A stretch of DNA of 64,000 bases, taken from assembly GCF_022201045.2 (NCBI RefSeq), contig NC_068564.1:18443001-18507000 (forward strand), given 5' to 3'. Shown one piece after another: positions 55,527 through 64,000 of this stretch; within the stretch, counting starts at the first letter, position 1; the number at the start of each line of letters is the position of its first letter. Both the position numbers and the translations under genes were made by a program. This DNA comes from Citrus sinensis (lineage: Eukaryota > Streptophyta > Magnoliopsida > Sapindales > Rutaceae). The notes beneath the pieces are model-generated. The model was given only the letters and a program-made list of their open reading frames with translations. It had not been told where the DNA came from and searched no databases.

Positions 55527-58433
55527 CTATGGGTCAACTTTCTGCCATTTGAAATGGCCAGGGAGCGGCTTATCATTCACGGGATCATAGTTGTACCTGC
55601 AAATAAACCACATCTTATATCAGCTAACATAAATGTGAACGAACTAATAGATGGAATATCACAGATAGAGCAATCTAAAAGTTTCTGGGAAGTGTAAAGG
55701 AAAGCTGGAGAAATGAATGTTGTAGTATACTTCTCAATAAATTGTCTTTGCTGCTCTTCTTCTGTATCAGCAAAGAACTTATCCATTTCATGTGCTGTTG
55801 GGATGAGACTGCACGCAGAAATCTGTGCTTCCCTGTTCTGCATTGAGCTGGTAGGCCTGTTGCTGGAACCCGGGGTCCTTATGATCTCTGGGTCCCTTAT
55901 CAAGCTGCATGGAGTGGACTCCCTAGTGCCCCTGCCACAGTAAAAGAAAAAAGGAGCTTTCAAAATATGTATTACGAGACAAGCAACAATATAATCTGAA
56001 AAACTGATAAAACAAATTTTTGGGAAAAAATTTTAATCATCCATTTCAAAATTATTTGACACAAAGATTAAGCAAATAGGACCCAAAATGAAAACATGTG
56101 TACATGGTGAAGTAACAGAATCTAATATAAGTTGAACTAGTAAAGACATTTTGTTCTTCATCTCCGCGCCCAATCTGCAGAATGCAGGATAGCAACTATC
56201 CACGTACATTTACTTAAAGGCCCGACCAATTATAAACAGGGTAACAATAGATAAGTCCATAGCACAAAATGATTCAAGCAATTAAAGGGAACAGAGACCT
56301 TTTTCTAAGCATAATGTATACTTCAAATCGCAAACATTTATGCAACTTTATTTACTAAACTAAGAGCTTCTGTTTGCCACATTAAAACACTTCATTCGCA
56401 AATTTTTCATTTAAAACAAAAGTAACAAAAAAAAGAATCCAAACCAAAGACTTCCACGAGATATCAGCCTCAGCATTCTTACAATGATAAAGGACCACCA
56501 AACACAAGATCAGTTCTCATATGTTAAAAAAGTGAAAAGGCATCTACTGAAGGAAAAAGAACAACATGGTTTTATTCTATTCAAATAGAGACAATGGCAT
56601 CCATGTCTAGAAACACCTACGCAAAAGGACACACCACAGCATATACTTTAATTTGATGCTCATGTAATTGAAACCACCACCCAAGTATTACAAACATGTG
56701 AAATATCCTGTTCAATAAAAATGCAATCATAGCTTATCAATCTCATGCAAAAAAAGTAATAAAAAAAAATCTCATGTAAAAAACAAAAAGCTGTAAATGA
56801 CAGTAGAAGGCTGATGAGGGTATTTCTTTGCTTTAAAATAATGTCTAATGGCATGTACATGAACAAAAATTGATTTGACTATCACTGCAAATATATGCTC
56901 AAGGACAGAACAAATAGAAGTTAAATTAAAAAAGAGAAACACGAATTTTACTGCCACAGCAAAGAAAAATCACAGAAACAAATTAGAATATAACATTTCA
57001 ACATCTTCAAACAGACCCATCAGAAGTTGTACATGAAGCAGTTAAGATACAGGTGTCAATGAGTTTCACTAACAGCAATGAAGGCTACAGAAAAAACCCA
57101 GTTGTCTAAAATCATTGAAATTATATCCCTCCCCCCCCCCCCCCCCCCCAAAAAAAAAAAAAAAGAAAGGCATAAGCCCCCAACTTTGATTTACAATTTC
57201 TTTAACTTCCTTAAATGTTCACTGCAATTAAAAGGTTCTTCAAATAAATAAAGCAGATAAATGGGTCTAGTAAAATGCAAAGGCAACAAATCTTGCATCT
57301 TTTCTCTTACCCAAGCAACCAAGCAAGCAACAAACAAGCAGAACACTAAAAAAAGAAAAAATGCTTGAATGAGAAAAGATAAGCAAATTGTGAATAAGAA
57401 TTCAATCAAGCCAAAATTAAGATGCATAATATGAACACGAAGGAAACAACAAAGAGATGAGCAAACTAAATTAAAGCTTCAATTTTTTGTTTTGGCAACA
57501 AACAAAAAGCATTTCAGCGAAAACCCTCAAAATATGATTCAATGACAACACTTTAAGTCTTTAATCATTTCAATTCGTAATCAAAGCAAAATGTCTCCTT
57601 TTTCTCATGCATTTTCTCTACAACCACAAACTCAAAAGAGAAATTACTAAATAACACTACTAAATCAAAGCTTCCAATTTTTAAAAAATTCCCCACTTTT
57701 CCCTCCATTTTCTCAGCAACCAAACAGGCAAAACATTCTCAAAGCAGCACATAGCTTCAGGCAAACAATTCAACCAATTTTGCCTCCATTTTATACAGCA
57801 ACCGCTTAAAATAGAACCCTAAAAAATAGTCTACAAAAAATTTTAAAATAAAAACCCAGAAAATGCAAATTATTACATTAAAAATAACACCCGAAAATAA
57901 CAAAATTAGATTTTCGAAAAACCCCAAAAAACAAAACCACCTCAACAAAACAATTTTTTTATTTAAATAAACTAATTTCTTAATATAAAATTAAAAAAAA
58001 AAACCCACCTTTCTCTTGCTTCACTTTCCAAAGCATTTTCACCAAAGGAAGCTTCAATGTCCAAATTCTTATTGCCATTTTCTTCTTCTTCTTCAACTTC
58101 AACAGCAGCAGCAGCAACATCATCAGTCTCCTTCTCTTCCTCCACCTCATCAACATTTTTCTTCCCACGTGACCTCTCACGTGCCCTCGAATTCTCCTTC
58201 CTCCTCCTCCTCCTCCTCCGGCCCGAAGTCTCATTCACCAGAGCCGCCGGCTTCTCGAGCCGCCGACTCCGCAGCTGAAGGTAAGAGCCACTGCCACCAG
58301 CACCAGCAGAGGTAGCCTTTTGGAGGGCTAGGGTTTTGGCTCGAGTGCGAACGCCGAGTGGCGATGACTGGGTCACCTCCATAACGGCCACCTCACCGGC
58401 CGCCGTTTTGGCCTTCCTCATGTACTTGCCCAT
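55527..58433 (-). CDS. KRP: Cyclin-dependent kinase inhibitor, KRP/ICK family (3 exons, 231 aa)
   Basis: Minus-strand exons 58433-58009, 55931-55731 and 55596-55527 give 696 bp to TAG; introns are GT..AG. Motifs in order: MGKYMRKAK at the N-terminus, [27 protein letters not shown], an Arg run, acidic Glu runs, [20 protein letters not shown] and the C-terminal CDK/cyclin-binding domain [20 protein letters not shown], ending [15 protein letters not shown] then KWQKVDP. KRPs bind CDKA-cyclin D and restrain G1/S and endoreplication, in the nucleus. The motif set is most like KRP3/4/5. An ATG seven codons upstream (58454) is in frame, but the conserved MGKYM start is preferred. Intron 1 (2077 bp) is long and holds a poly-C/poly-A tract. 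Arg and Glu tracts come from trinucleotide runs and may vary in length. Confidence 0.95.
57129..57165. repeat. Poly-C/poly-A tract in KRP intron 1
   Basis: About twenty C followed by about fifteen A on the plus strand. Exact length is doubtful because long homopolymers are error-prone. Confidence 0.85.
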
Positions 58434-58654
58434 CAAGCAAACACACACCCCCAAATAAAAAAAAATGAAAATGAAAATGAACGGTAACTAATAACTAAAA
58501 CTAAGGAAAAGCTACAGCACCCTTTTTAAAGCTAAAAGCTTATAAAATTAAGCTTTCATGAAGAAAGAAAGAGAGAGAAAGAGCGAAAGAAGTGTATGTT
58601 GGAAGAAGAGAAAATGGTAGGGTTGGGTTTTTTTTCCTCAAGTGGGGCTACTAC

Positions 58655-58672
58655 TTGCTTACATATATACTA
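58655..58672 (-). promoter_or_regulatory. Possible TATA box of the KRP gene
   Basis: Minus-strand GTAGTATATATGTAAG about 230 bp upstream of the start codon, preceding a GA-rich leader (58560-58600). Position is reasonable for a plant promoter with a 5' UTR of about 200 bp. Not proven. Confidence 0.3.
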
Positions 58673-58829
58673 CAGGATATACAACTCGCCTCGTATCGTC
58701 TCGTCTAGTCTTTTTTCTTCTCTTCTTTTACTCTTCATTTTCTCATCTCTTTTTTTCTCTTTTTCTTTTCTTATTATTTTATTTTATTTGTATTTACGTG
58801 TGACAAAATACAATTAAGTGAAATTAAAA

Positions 58830-61800
58830 TTAATTATTAATGATAAAGGTTATATTCACTTACGTGGGGTTTATTTTTATTTTAATAAAGGAGTTAAAAG
58901 ACGTTAAGAAAGTTTGATTTTTTTTTCATTTTTTTAATGGTTAGTGAATGGGTATCTCCTTAATTCTTAAAAGAAAAAAACTCTTTTCATCTCTAAAGTT
59001 CCATGCAATAGCTCATTTTATCCCTATTTTTTAAATAATAGTTCAAAACATCCTTCCGACTAACTCACCATTGGTTTTTTGCCATTAACTAACAATTCAC
59101 TGAGGGAAAAATGGGATTTTTCATTAATGTTGACACAACTTAAAAGTAAATTTTAACTCCCAAGTATAAGAGTGTCTTGTTGTATTATAACTCGGTGAGT
59201 CCGAGGTCGATCCACAGAGAAAAGATTTAATTAGTTTATTTTATTTTATCTAAAAATTGAAATTAAAACTTGAATATAAACAACTTAATTTAAATGAAAC
59301 TATGGAATTGAACTAGTTAGGGTTATGGATCCACTCTTAGAAATAAATAAAACTTAATAAATTCTTTTTGCCAATTTGTTTTAGATTTATTACTCAAAAG
59401 ATTAATTATACAAATTATTATTATTTTCCCTTTAATTTTATGATGGATTAAGTATTTATTGTGCCAAAATTTAATTTGTCTACAATAAGTCAAAATACCA
59501 TTTCACCATGCCTTATATTAAGATCTTAAGAATTTATTGTGCCAAATTCATTTGTTTGTCTACAATAAATCAAATTTTCAAAATATAAAACATGTATAAA
59601 ATTAAATAGAAAATAATTTAATTTATAAAATTAAACATAGAATTTGATTAAATCCTATTTATTTCTTAAGAGTTTCACCTTCCCCTAACTAATATTATTT
59701 AGTTAAGCATAATTAAAATAAAAAGAAGTAGTAAAATTGAATTACTTATAATTAAAAGAAATAAAAACAACTAAAATTGGAAATAAAACTAATTTTATTA
59801 ATGAAAATAATTATACAAAATATTAAAAACACACCTGGAAATCAAGATTACAAGGAGATGGAGAGAATTTGAGAAGAAGAGAGTTGTAGAGAGATGATTA
59901 AAACATAAAAATGAGGCTCTATTTATAGAAAAATAAATTCATAATCCAGTGCTTTGCGGTCCATCATAGGCTTCATGCATGTGCTCCTCACAACCCTTAG
60001 ATCAAGATCCAATGGCTGGTCAAACTTCAAAAGTCAACATCACACATGGCATCATTTGACTCGTCCGATTTACCCAAAGAACGGTTGAGATTTGGCGGGT
60101 TAATGGGTGGATCGGGTCGACCCGAATACAAAGATTCGGATCCTCCAACTTGCTTCACCAACCATTGCCACGTGGCACAATCATGGCCATTGAATCATGA
60201 ACGGTTGAGATTTAGTCAAGATTGCCAATTATCCCATGCACTCATATCTATTGTAAGCTCATTTCATCATCCAATCAGTGCTCGGTCAACAGGAAAAGTC
60301 AACTTTTTTTACACAAGCCCAATTTTAAGCCGATCTTGATTGATCTTAAGGTTTTCGGACCTCCGGAATCCAAATTTGACCTCCGTTTATCTGTTTGGAG
60401 CCTCGAAGTACGTGAAATTAATAATTTTCCTAATAAACACATAAAAATACACAAAATTAAATATATTTAAAACATAATTAATAATTCATAATATATTACA
60501 TAAACACAAATATAAATTATAACATAAGCATAAAATAACATATTATCGCTTGATAATTAAACAATTTTTAATACTAATCACACCCCCCAACCAGCTTATT
60601 GCTAGCCCTCTAGCAATTTAAAGCGTTATATTAAGATTTATAAAATTCACATGCAAGTTAATAGTTGTTCATCTATCCTCTAAATTACCAAATAAATGAA
60701 CTCTCCCAAATTCCTTTACCACATTGATGTTCACTCATTATCCAGAATATCATCAAACCTTCTTTTGTGCTCAAGTAATTAACACAATACTTATGGGGCT
60801 TCATTAAAAGAAAAACAACATTTTCGTTCTAAAATTCATTAGAAATTATATCTTTAGGCAATAGATTATTCACACATTTTTTTTTTATATTACATTTCTA
60901 ACCCGTGTAGCGAGCTTTAGGTCAATGACTCCCAGACCAGTTGGCCTTAGGGCACTAGGTGTTGAAGCACCCCTACGGACTTAATTACTCGGGTTTCTAA
61001 TAAACAAACAATATATCTATTACCCATGTAGCGAGCTTTATGCCAGTGACTCCCAGACCAGTTGACCTTAGGGCACTAGGTGTTGAAACACCCCTACGGA
61101 CTTAATTACTCGGGTTTCTAGATATAACAAAATTAAAAACATTTTTTCTTCTTCTTTTTTTTTGATTTTTTTTTTTTTGGTTTTTTTGTTTTTTTGTTTT
61201 TGGAAATATACACTTTCTACTACCTTAGATACTATTCCTAATAAATCAAAAGAACTAAATGCTGTAAAACTTTAACTTACAACCCACTAGTATGTGTCAT
61301 AGTGTGTGTGTGAAGAATGATTCAATAATACCTGTTAAATGAGTAAACAATTAAATAACTTAATAACCAAGTGGAGAGTTCACAAATTTGAGTAATTCAA
61401 AGAAAAGGGAACAAAAACAACTTACTATGAATCTCAAAATCAAAATATAATACAACAAGACTATTAGGATGCGTCTCAAAAGTCGTGACTCTTTACACGG
61501 CCATCCTAGACAAAAAACAAAATTTTTTTTTTTTTGGTTTTTTTTTAACAAAGAAAAGAAAAGAGAAAAGAGAAAAACAACACACATATTTAAAATATAC
61601 GTCAATTATCCCCACCCCACAACCTAATCTAAACATTATCTTAACATTTTATAATTTTACAGATATGCAAAAAAATAAAAATAAAAGAAAATAATAAAAG
61701 AAGAAGAAGAAGAGATCTCACCTGAACTGGATGCAGAAGCTTAAAAGCAAATAACAAAGATGAAGAAAGAGTCAATTTTTTTTTTTAACAACACCCTTAA

Positions 61801-62071
61801 GATTAAGAAGATGCGTTTCTAGAGAGACTACATTCTCTATATCCTGCCATCTTCGACTCAAATTTGTCCTAAGTTAGTCTTTACAGAAAAAAAAAAAAAT
61901 TTTTTTGTTTTTTGTTTTTTTTTTTTTTGTAAACACATAACCAGGACTAAGACATTCCACAATTATCAACTATTCCCTCCCCCCAACCTGAAAAAGACAT
62001 TGTCCTCAATGTTTTAAAAGGAAAGAGAAAGAGTGTAGAAGACATCACATGAACACTACAACAGAAAATAT
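58830..62071. other. Repeat-rich DNA, possibly body of an unclassified mobile element
   Basis: Near 59190-59220 lies ACTCGGTGAGTCCGAGG followed by TCGATCCACAGAG, a phrase I know from dispersed plant repeats. A relative is near 32280-32340. A two-copy repeat is at 60901-61120. Pyrimidine-rich CACCCCCCAACC (60583) and CCTCCCCCCAACC with ATTGTCCTCAATG (61976-62011) flank it. Frames at 60046-60470 and 61360-61694 show no domain. Class not determined. Confidence 0.35.
60901..61120. repeat. 121-bp-spaced tandem repeat, two copies
   Basis: Copies 60901-61000 and 61022-61120 both run from ACCC(G/A)TGTAGCGAGCTTTA to TTAATTACTCGGGTTTCTA with about five differences. The GC-richer repeat stands out against AT-rich surroundings. 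Function unknown. Confidence 0.9.
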
Positions 62072-62746
62072 TTACAAACGGAGAGTTAAATCTAAATCGC
62101 ACTTCTTATTACTGCTACTGTTACCGTTACCGTCATTAGTCGACCAATTCAGTGCAACAGTCTGTGGATCTGGCTCTGGTGTATAAGCTTGCAAAAGATC
62201 AAGTAACTCATTAGCAGTAGAAGCAGAGATAAAGAGTTTTTTTACAGAATGTGGAACAAAATGATTCTTTATTGCATGGTTAATAAAAGTTAGCAAGCCG
62301 TCATAAAAATTATTAACATTTAACAAACCGATGGGTTTTTGATGAATGTTCAAGTGGGCCCAAGATGCAAATGTAATTAGTGCCTCAAAAGTTGCAAGAT
62401 CTCCTGGCAAGAAAATAAAAGCATCAGCATGATTCATCATTTCAGATATTCTCTCTTGCATACTTGATACCACTAATTCTTCTCCAATTGGTGGGCCAGA
62501 CATGCACACTAGCGGTTTCATGGGTTTTGGGATAATGCCGAGTACTTGGCTTCCTCTGGTAAAAACAGCTTCTGAGACAAGTCTTGATAACCCTCGTTCA
62601 CCTCCTCCATATACAAGATGCAGTTTCCTCTCTGCTATGACACGACCAAGATCTACAGCTGCCTGAACGAACTCTTTGTACTTTCCATAGTGAAACCCAG
62701 AAAGCACACAAATATTTTTGAATTGTTTACTCGAAGATGATGCCAT
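62072..62746 (-). CDS. Intronless LOG-family protein with degraded catalytic motif and EAR-like C-terminus (224 aa)
   Basis: A single open frame from ATG 62746 to TAA. It follows LOG proteins (cytokinin riboside 5'-monophosphate phosphoribohydrolases, which release active cytokinin in the cytosol): NICVLSGFHYGKYKEFVQAA, HLVYGGGERGLSRLVS, GSQVLGIIPKPM, HADAFIFLPGDLATFEALIT, HLNIHQKPIGLLNVNNFYDG. The family motif PGGxGTxxE reads PGDLATFEA, so both later glycines and the catalytic Glu are replaced. The nearby Arg (MQERIS) is kept. Enzyme activity is doubtful. The last residues KKCDLDLTLRL form overlapping LxLxL motifs, like plant EAR repression motifs, not usual in LOGs. Plant LOG genes normally have several introns, so this looks like a retrocopy or a gene carried by a mobile element. 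The frame is intact over full length. Confidence 0.8.
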   Translation of the reverse strand: MASSSSKQFKNICVLSGFHYGKYKEFVQAAVDLGRVIAERKLHLVYGGGERGLSRLVSEAVFTRGSQVLGIIPKPMKPLVCMSGPPIGEELVVSSMQERISEMMNHADAFIFLPGDLATFEALITFASWAHLNIHQKPIGLLNVNNFYDGLLTFINHAIKNHFVPHSVKKLFISASTANELLDLLQAYTPEPDPQTVALNWSTNDGNGNSSSNKKCDLDLTLRL

Positions 62747-63113
62747 TGGACTAATTTTTCAAAAACAAGTTGTGAGTGTTTGAAAAATGAGCTCATATTT
62801 AAAGATCTTGGTAACATAAATAATGAGAAACAGCTGTAAATGGGTTGGCAATATTTGTCAAATGACGAGTAAAGCTCGTGGCTCAATAATTCAAAAACAA
62901 ACAGTAAAAAGAAAGTAATGATTAGAAAAAGCAAACAGTAAAAGAAAACCAAATATTTATTAAATACAAAATCACATCGCTAAATGCAATAATGCAAATG
63001 ATAAAATAACAGTAAAGTAAAATAACAGTGAAGTGAAAGGATATTTACTGGTAGTTGTGATTGTGGCTCACATCTTCCTCTGGTTTTACGTCCAGTAACG
63101 GCTTGAACGCCCT
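62747..63113. other. Spacer between the LOG-like gene and the cysteine-motif ORF
   Basis: AT-rich, 367 bp, no supported gene. It would hold the promoter and leader of the LOG-like gene if that gene is transcribed on its own. Confidence 0.4.
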
Positions 63114-63668
63114 CTATGGGTCGAGGATCGGCTTCCCATCCAGTTTTCTTATAAACTGGCAAACAGGGTCTTTTTGAGTCAGATTCCCAAGACTTAACTG
63201 TGCATTTTGTTTTTGGAATAGTATCCACAAATTGTAAATCTCACGTTGCACAATTCCGCTTCGATGCGTCTCAAGAGATCGTAAGATATCATCCAACGAT
63301 TCTTTACTCATGCCATCTTTAACGAATTTAATTTTATCTTCACGAGTATCAGAAACCATTCCTAAAGATTTACAATCTGGTCGTTTGCAACCAAGTCTCA
63401 CACAGTTATGACATTTTGAGCCAAGTCGTTTAGCTCTCCTTTTCTTAGCAAACGTACTTTTACCAAAACCAGGCATGTAAGAAACAAATTGACCAGAAAA
63501 CTCACCTGCTAATCGGACCTTTGCTTCAATTAACCAACGAATGTCAGAAGGAATGCCATTGATCATTAACAAACGCAGTCGTTCACAACGAGCTTTGTAA
63601 ATTTTCCTGAGGGCATTCTGAGGGAGAGAGGGAAAATGCTTATGGAGTTTATGTTGTATTTCTTCCAT
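63114..63668 (-). CDS. Unidentified protein with C-x2-C-x4-C-x4-C motif
   Basis: I do not recognise the family. The frame has 184 codons from ATG 63668 and stays open upstream to about 63764, where the translation (WRITVLRDFLSRYLQF) looks equally protein-like, so the true start or an exon junction may lie there. The protein has a basic alpha-helical N-terminal half (EEIQHKLHKHFPSL, ERLRLLMINGIPSDIRWLIE), a Gly-rich turn (MPGFGKS), then AKKRRAKRLGSKCHNCVRLG and CKRPDC, giving four cysteines of a small zinc-binding motif after a basic patch, as in nucleic-acid-binding proteins. The C-terminal third is acidic-helical. It is co-oriented with the LOG-like gene 367 bp downstream. Confidence 0.55.
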   Translation of the reverse strand: MEEIQHKLHKHFPSLPQNALRKIYKARCERLRLLMINGIPSDIRWLIEAKVRLAGEFSGQFVSYMPGFGKSTFAKKRRAKRLGSKCHNCVRLGCKRPDCKSLGMVSDTREDKIKFVKDGMSKESLDDILRSLETHRSGIVQREIYNLWILFQKQNAQLSLGNLTQKDPVCQFIRKLDGKPILDP

Positions 63669-63856
63669 GTATGATTTTGGGGTTTCAGTTATTGTGGGAA
63701 ACTGAAGATACCGACTTAAGAAGTCACGGAGTACCGTTATCCGCCATTTATACGGGAAAATAAATCAAAACACACCAAAATCAAATCTGCAAAATCAAAT
63801 CAAGCGTGAAAGCAAGCAAAAAGAAGCACACAATATAAAAGGAAAATGAACTTACA

Positions 63857-64000
63857 TTCGTCCTCTCATTGAGTTAACCTCAAGCTCCATTTGAAATTCA
63901 TATATGCCACTCTCTACTGTTCTGAGTTGTCCCTCTAGATCCTCAACATAGGACACGAATTCTGGTGGTTGCAGATCCCAAAGTGGATGTGATTTACAGC
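63857..64000 (-). CDS. Coding fragment running off the right edge, unidentified
   Basis: Minus-strand frame open from 64000, reading LWDLQPPEFVSYVEDLEGQL, then RTVESGIYEFQMELEVNSMR and GRM, then TAA at 63853-63855 that overlaps a good donor (GTAAGT). So it ends either as a C-terminus or at an exon boundary. Joining it to the ORF at 63114-63764 by the nearest CAG acceptor gives a stop, so I keep them separate. Probably helical. No family recognised. Confidence 0.4.

Noticed and set aside
57980..58315. Frames antisense to or overlapping KRP exon 1, with runs of Leu, Lys, Ser or Gln
   Set aside because: Shadows of the trinucleotide-rich KRP exon.

Overview
The window is nuclear DNA of a flowering plant. 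Genes are intron-rich with GT..AG introns, the intergenic DNA is AT-rich, and there are Ty3/gypsy and copia-type LTR elements, hAT and Mutator-like MITEs and PPR relics. The three well-supported genes match eudicot families. A woody eudicot such as Citrus is a guess at low confidence.

Bases 1-23835 are a nested block of Tat-like Ty3/gypsy retrotransposons. Element A (1-5973, gag-pol sense on the minus strand, left end outside the window) keeps gag but has lost nearly all of pol. Element B (4162 to about 19550, minus strand) shares the LTR at 4162-5973 with A. It carries gag, protease, RT, two RNase H domains and integrase, all broken by stops and frameshifts, plus a spliced ORF on the opposite strand between pol and the 3' LTR. 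A third copy, C (about 19550-23835), lies in inverted orientation and ends at a clean LTR terminus at 23835. A 1207-bp solo LTR with a perfect 5-bp target duplication sits inside B at 9501-10707. The palindrome GGTACC is scattered through A and B about 90-100 times by eye, against about two in the other 40 kb. It is also the core of 19-bp minisatellites inside the LTRs. This is the most unusual signal in the window.

Bases 23836-36700 are gene-poor and repeat-rich. They hold two diverged copies of a PPR pseudogene (24638-26900 and 30100-31700), one interrupted by an hAT MITE with an exact 8-bp target duplication. They also hold a perfect 41-bp-arm hairpin (27686-27797), a DUF1985-like pseudogene with an internal 242-bp duplication (34595-35655), and an AT-only tract.

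Bases 36972-58433 carry three real genes: a WBP2-like GRAM-domain protein (5 exons, 202 aa, +), the augmin subunit AUG3 (18 exons, 616 aa, +) and a KRP/ICK cyclin-dependent kinase inhibitor (3 exons, 231 aa, -). AUG3 acts in microtubule nucleation for dividing cells and KRP restrains the cell cycle. Both concern cell division, but nothing suggests co-regulation.

Bases 58900-64000 are repeat-rich again. On the minus strand they hold an intronless LOG-family gene whose catalytic motif is degraded and whose C-terminus is an EAR-like LxLxL motif. Next to it are an unidentified cysteine-motif ORF and a further coding fragment running off the right edge. I suspect these belong to an unclassified mobile element or a retrocopy cluster.
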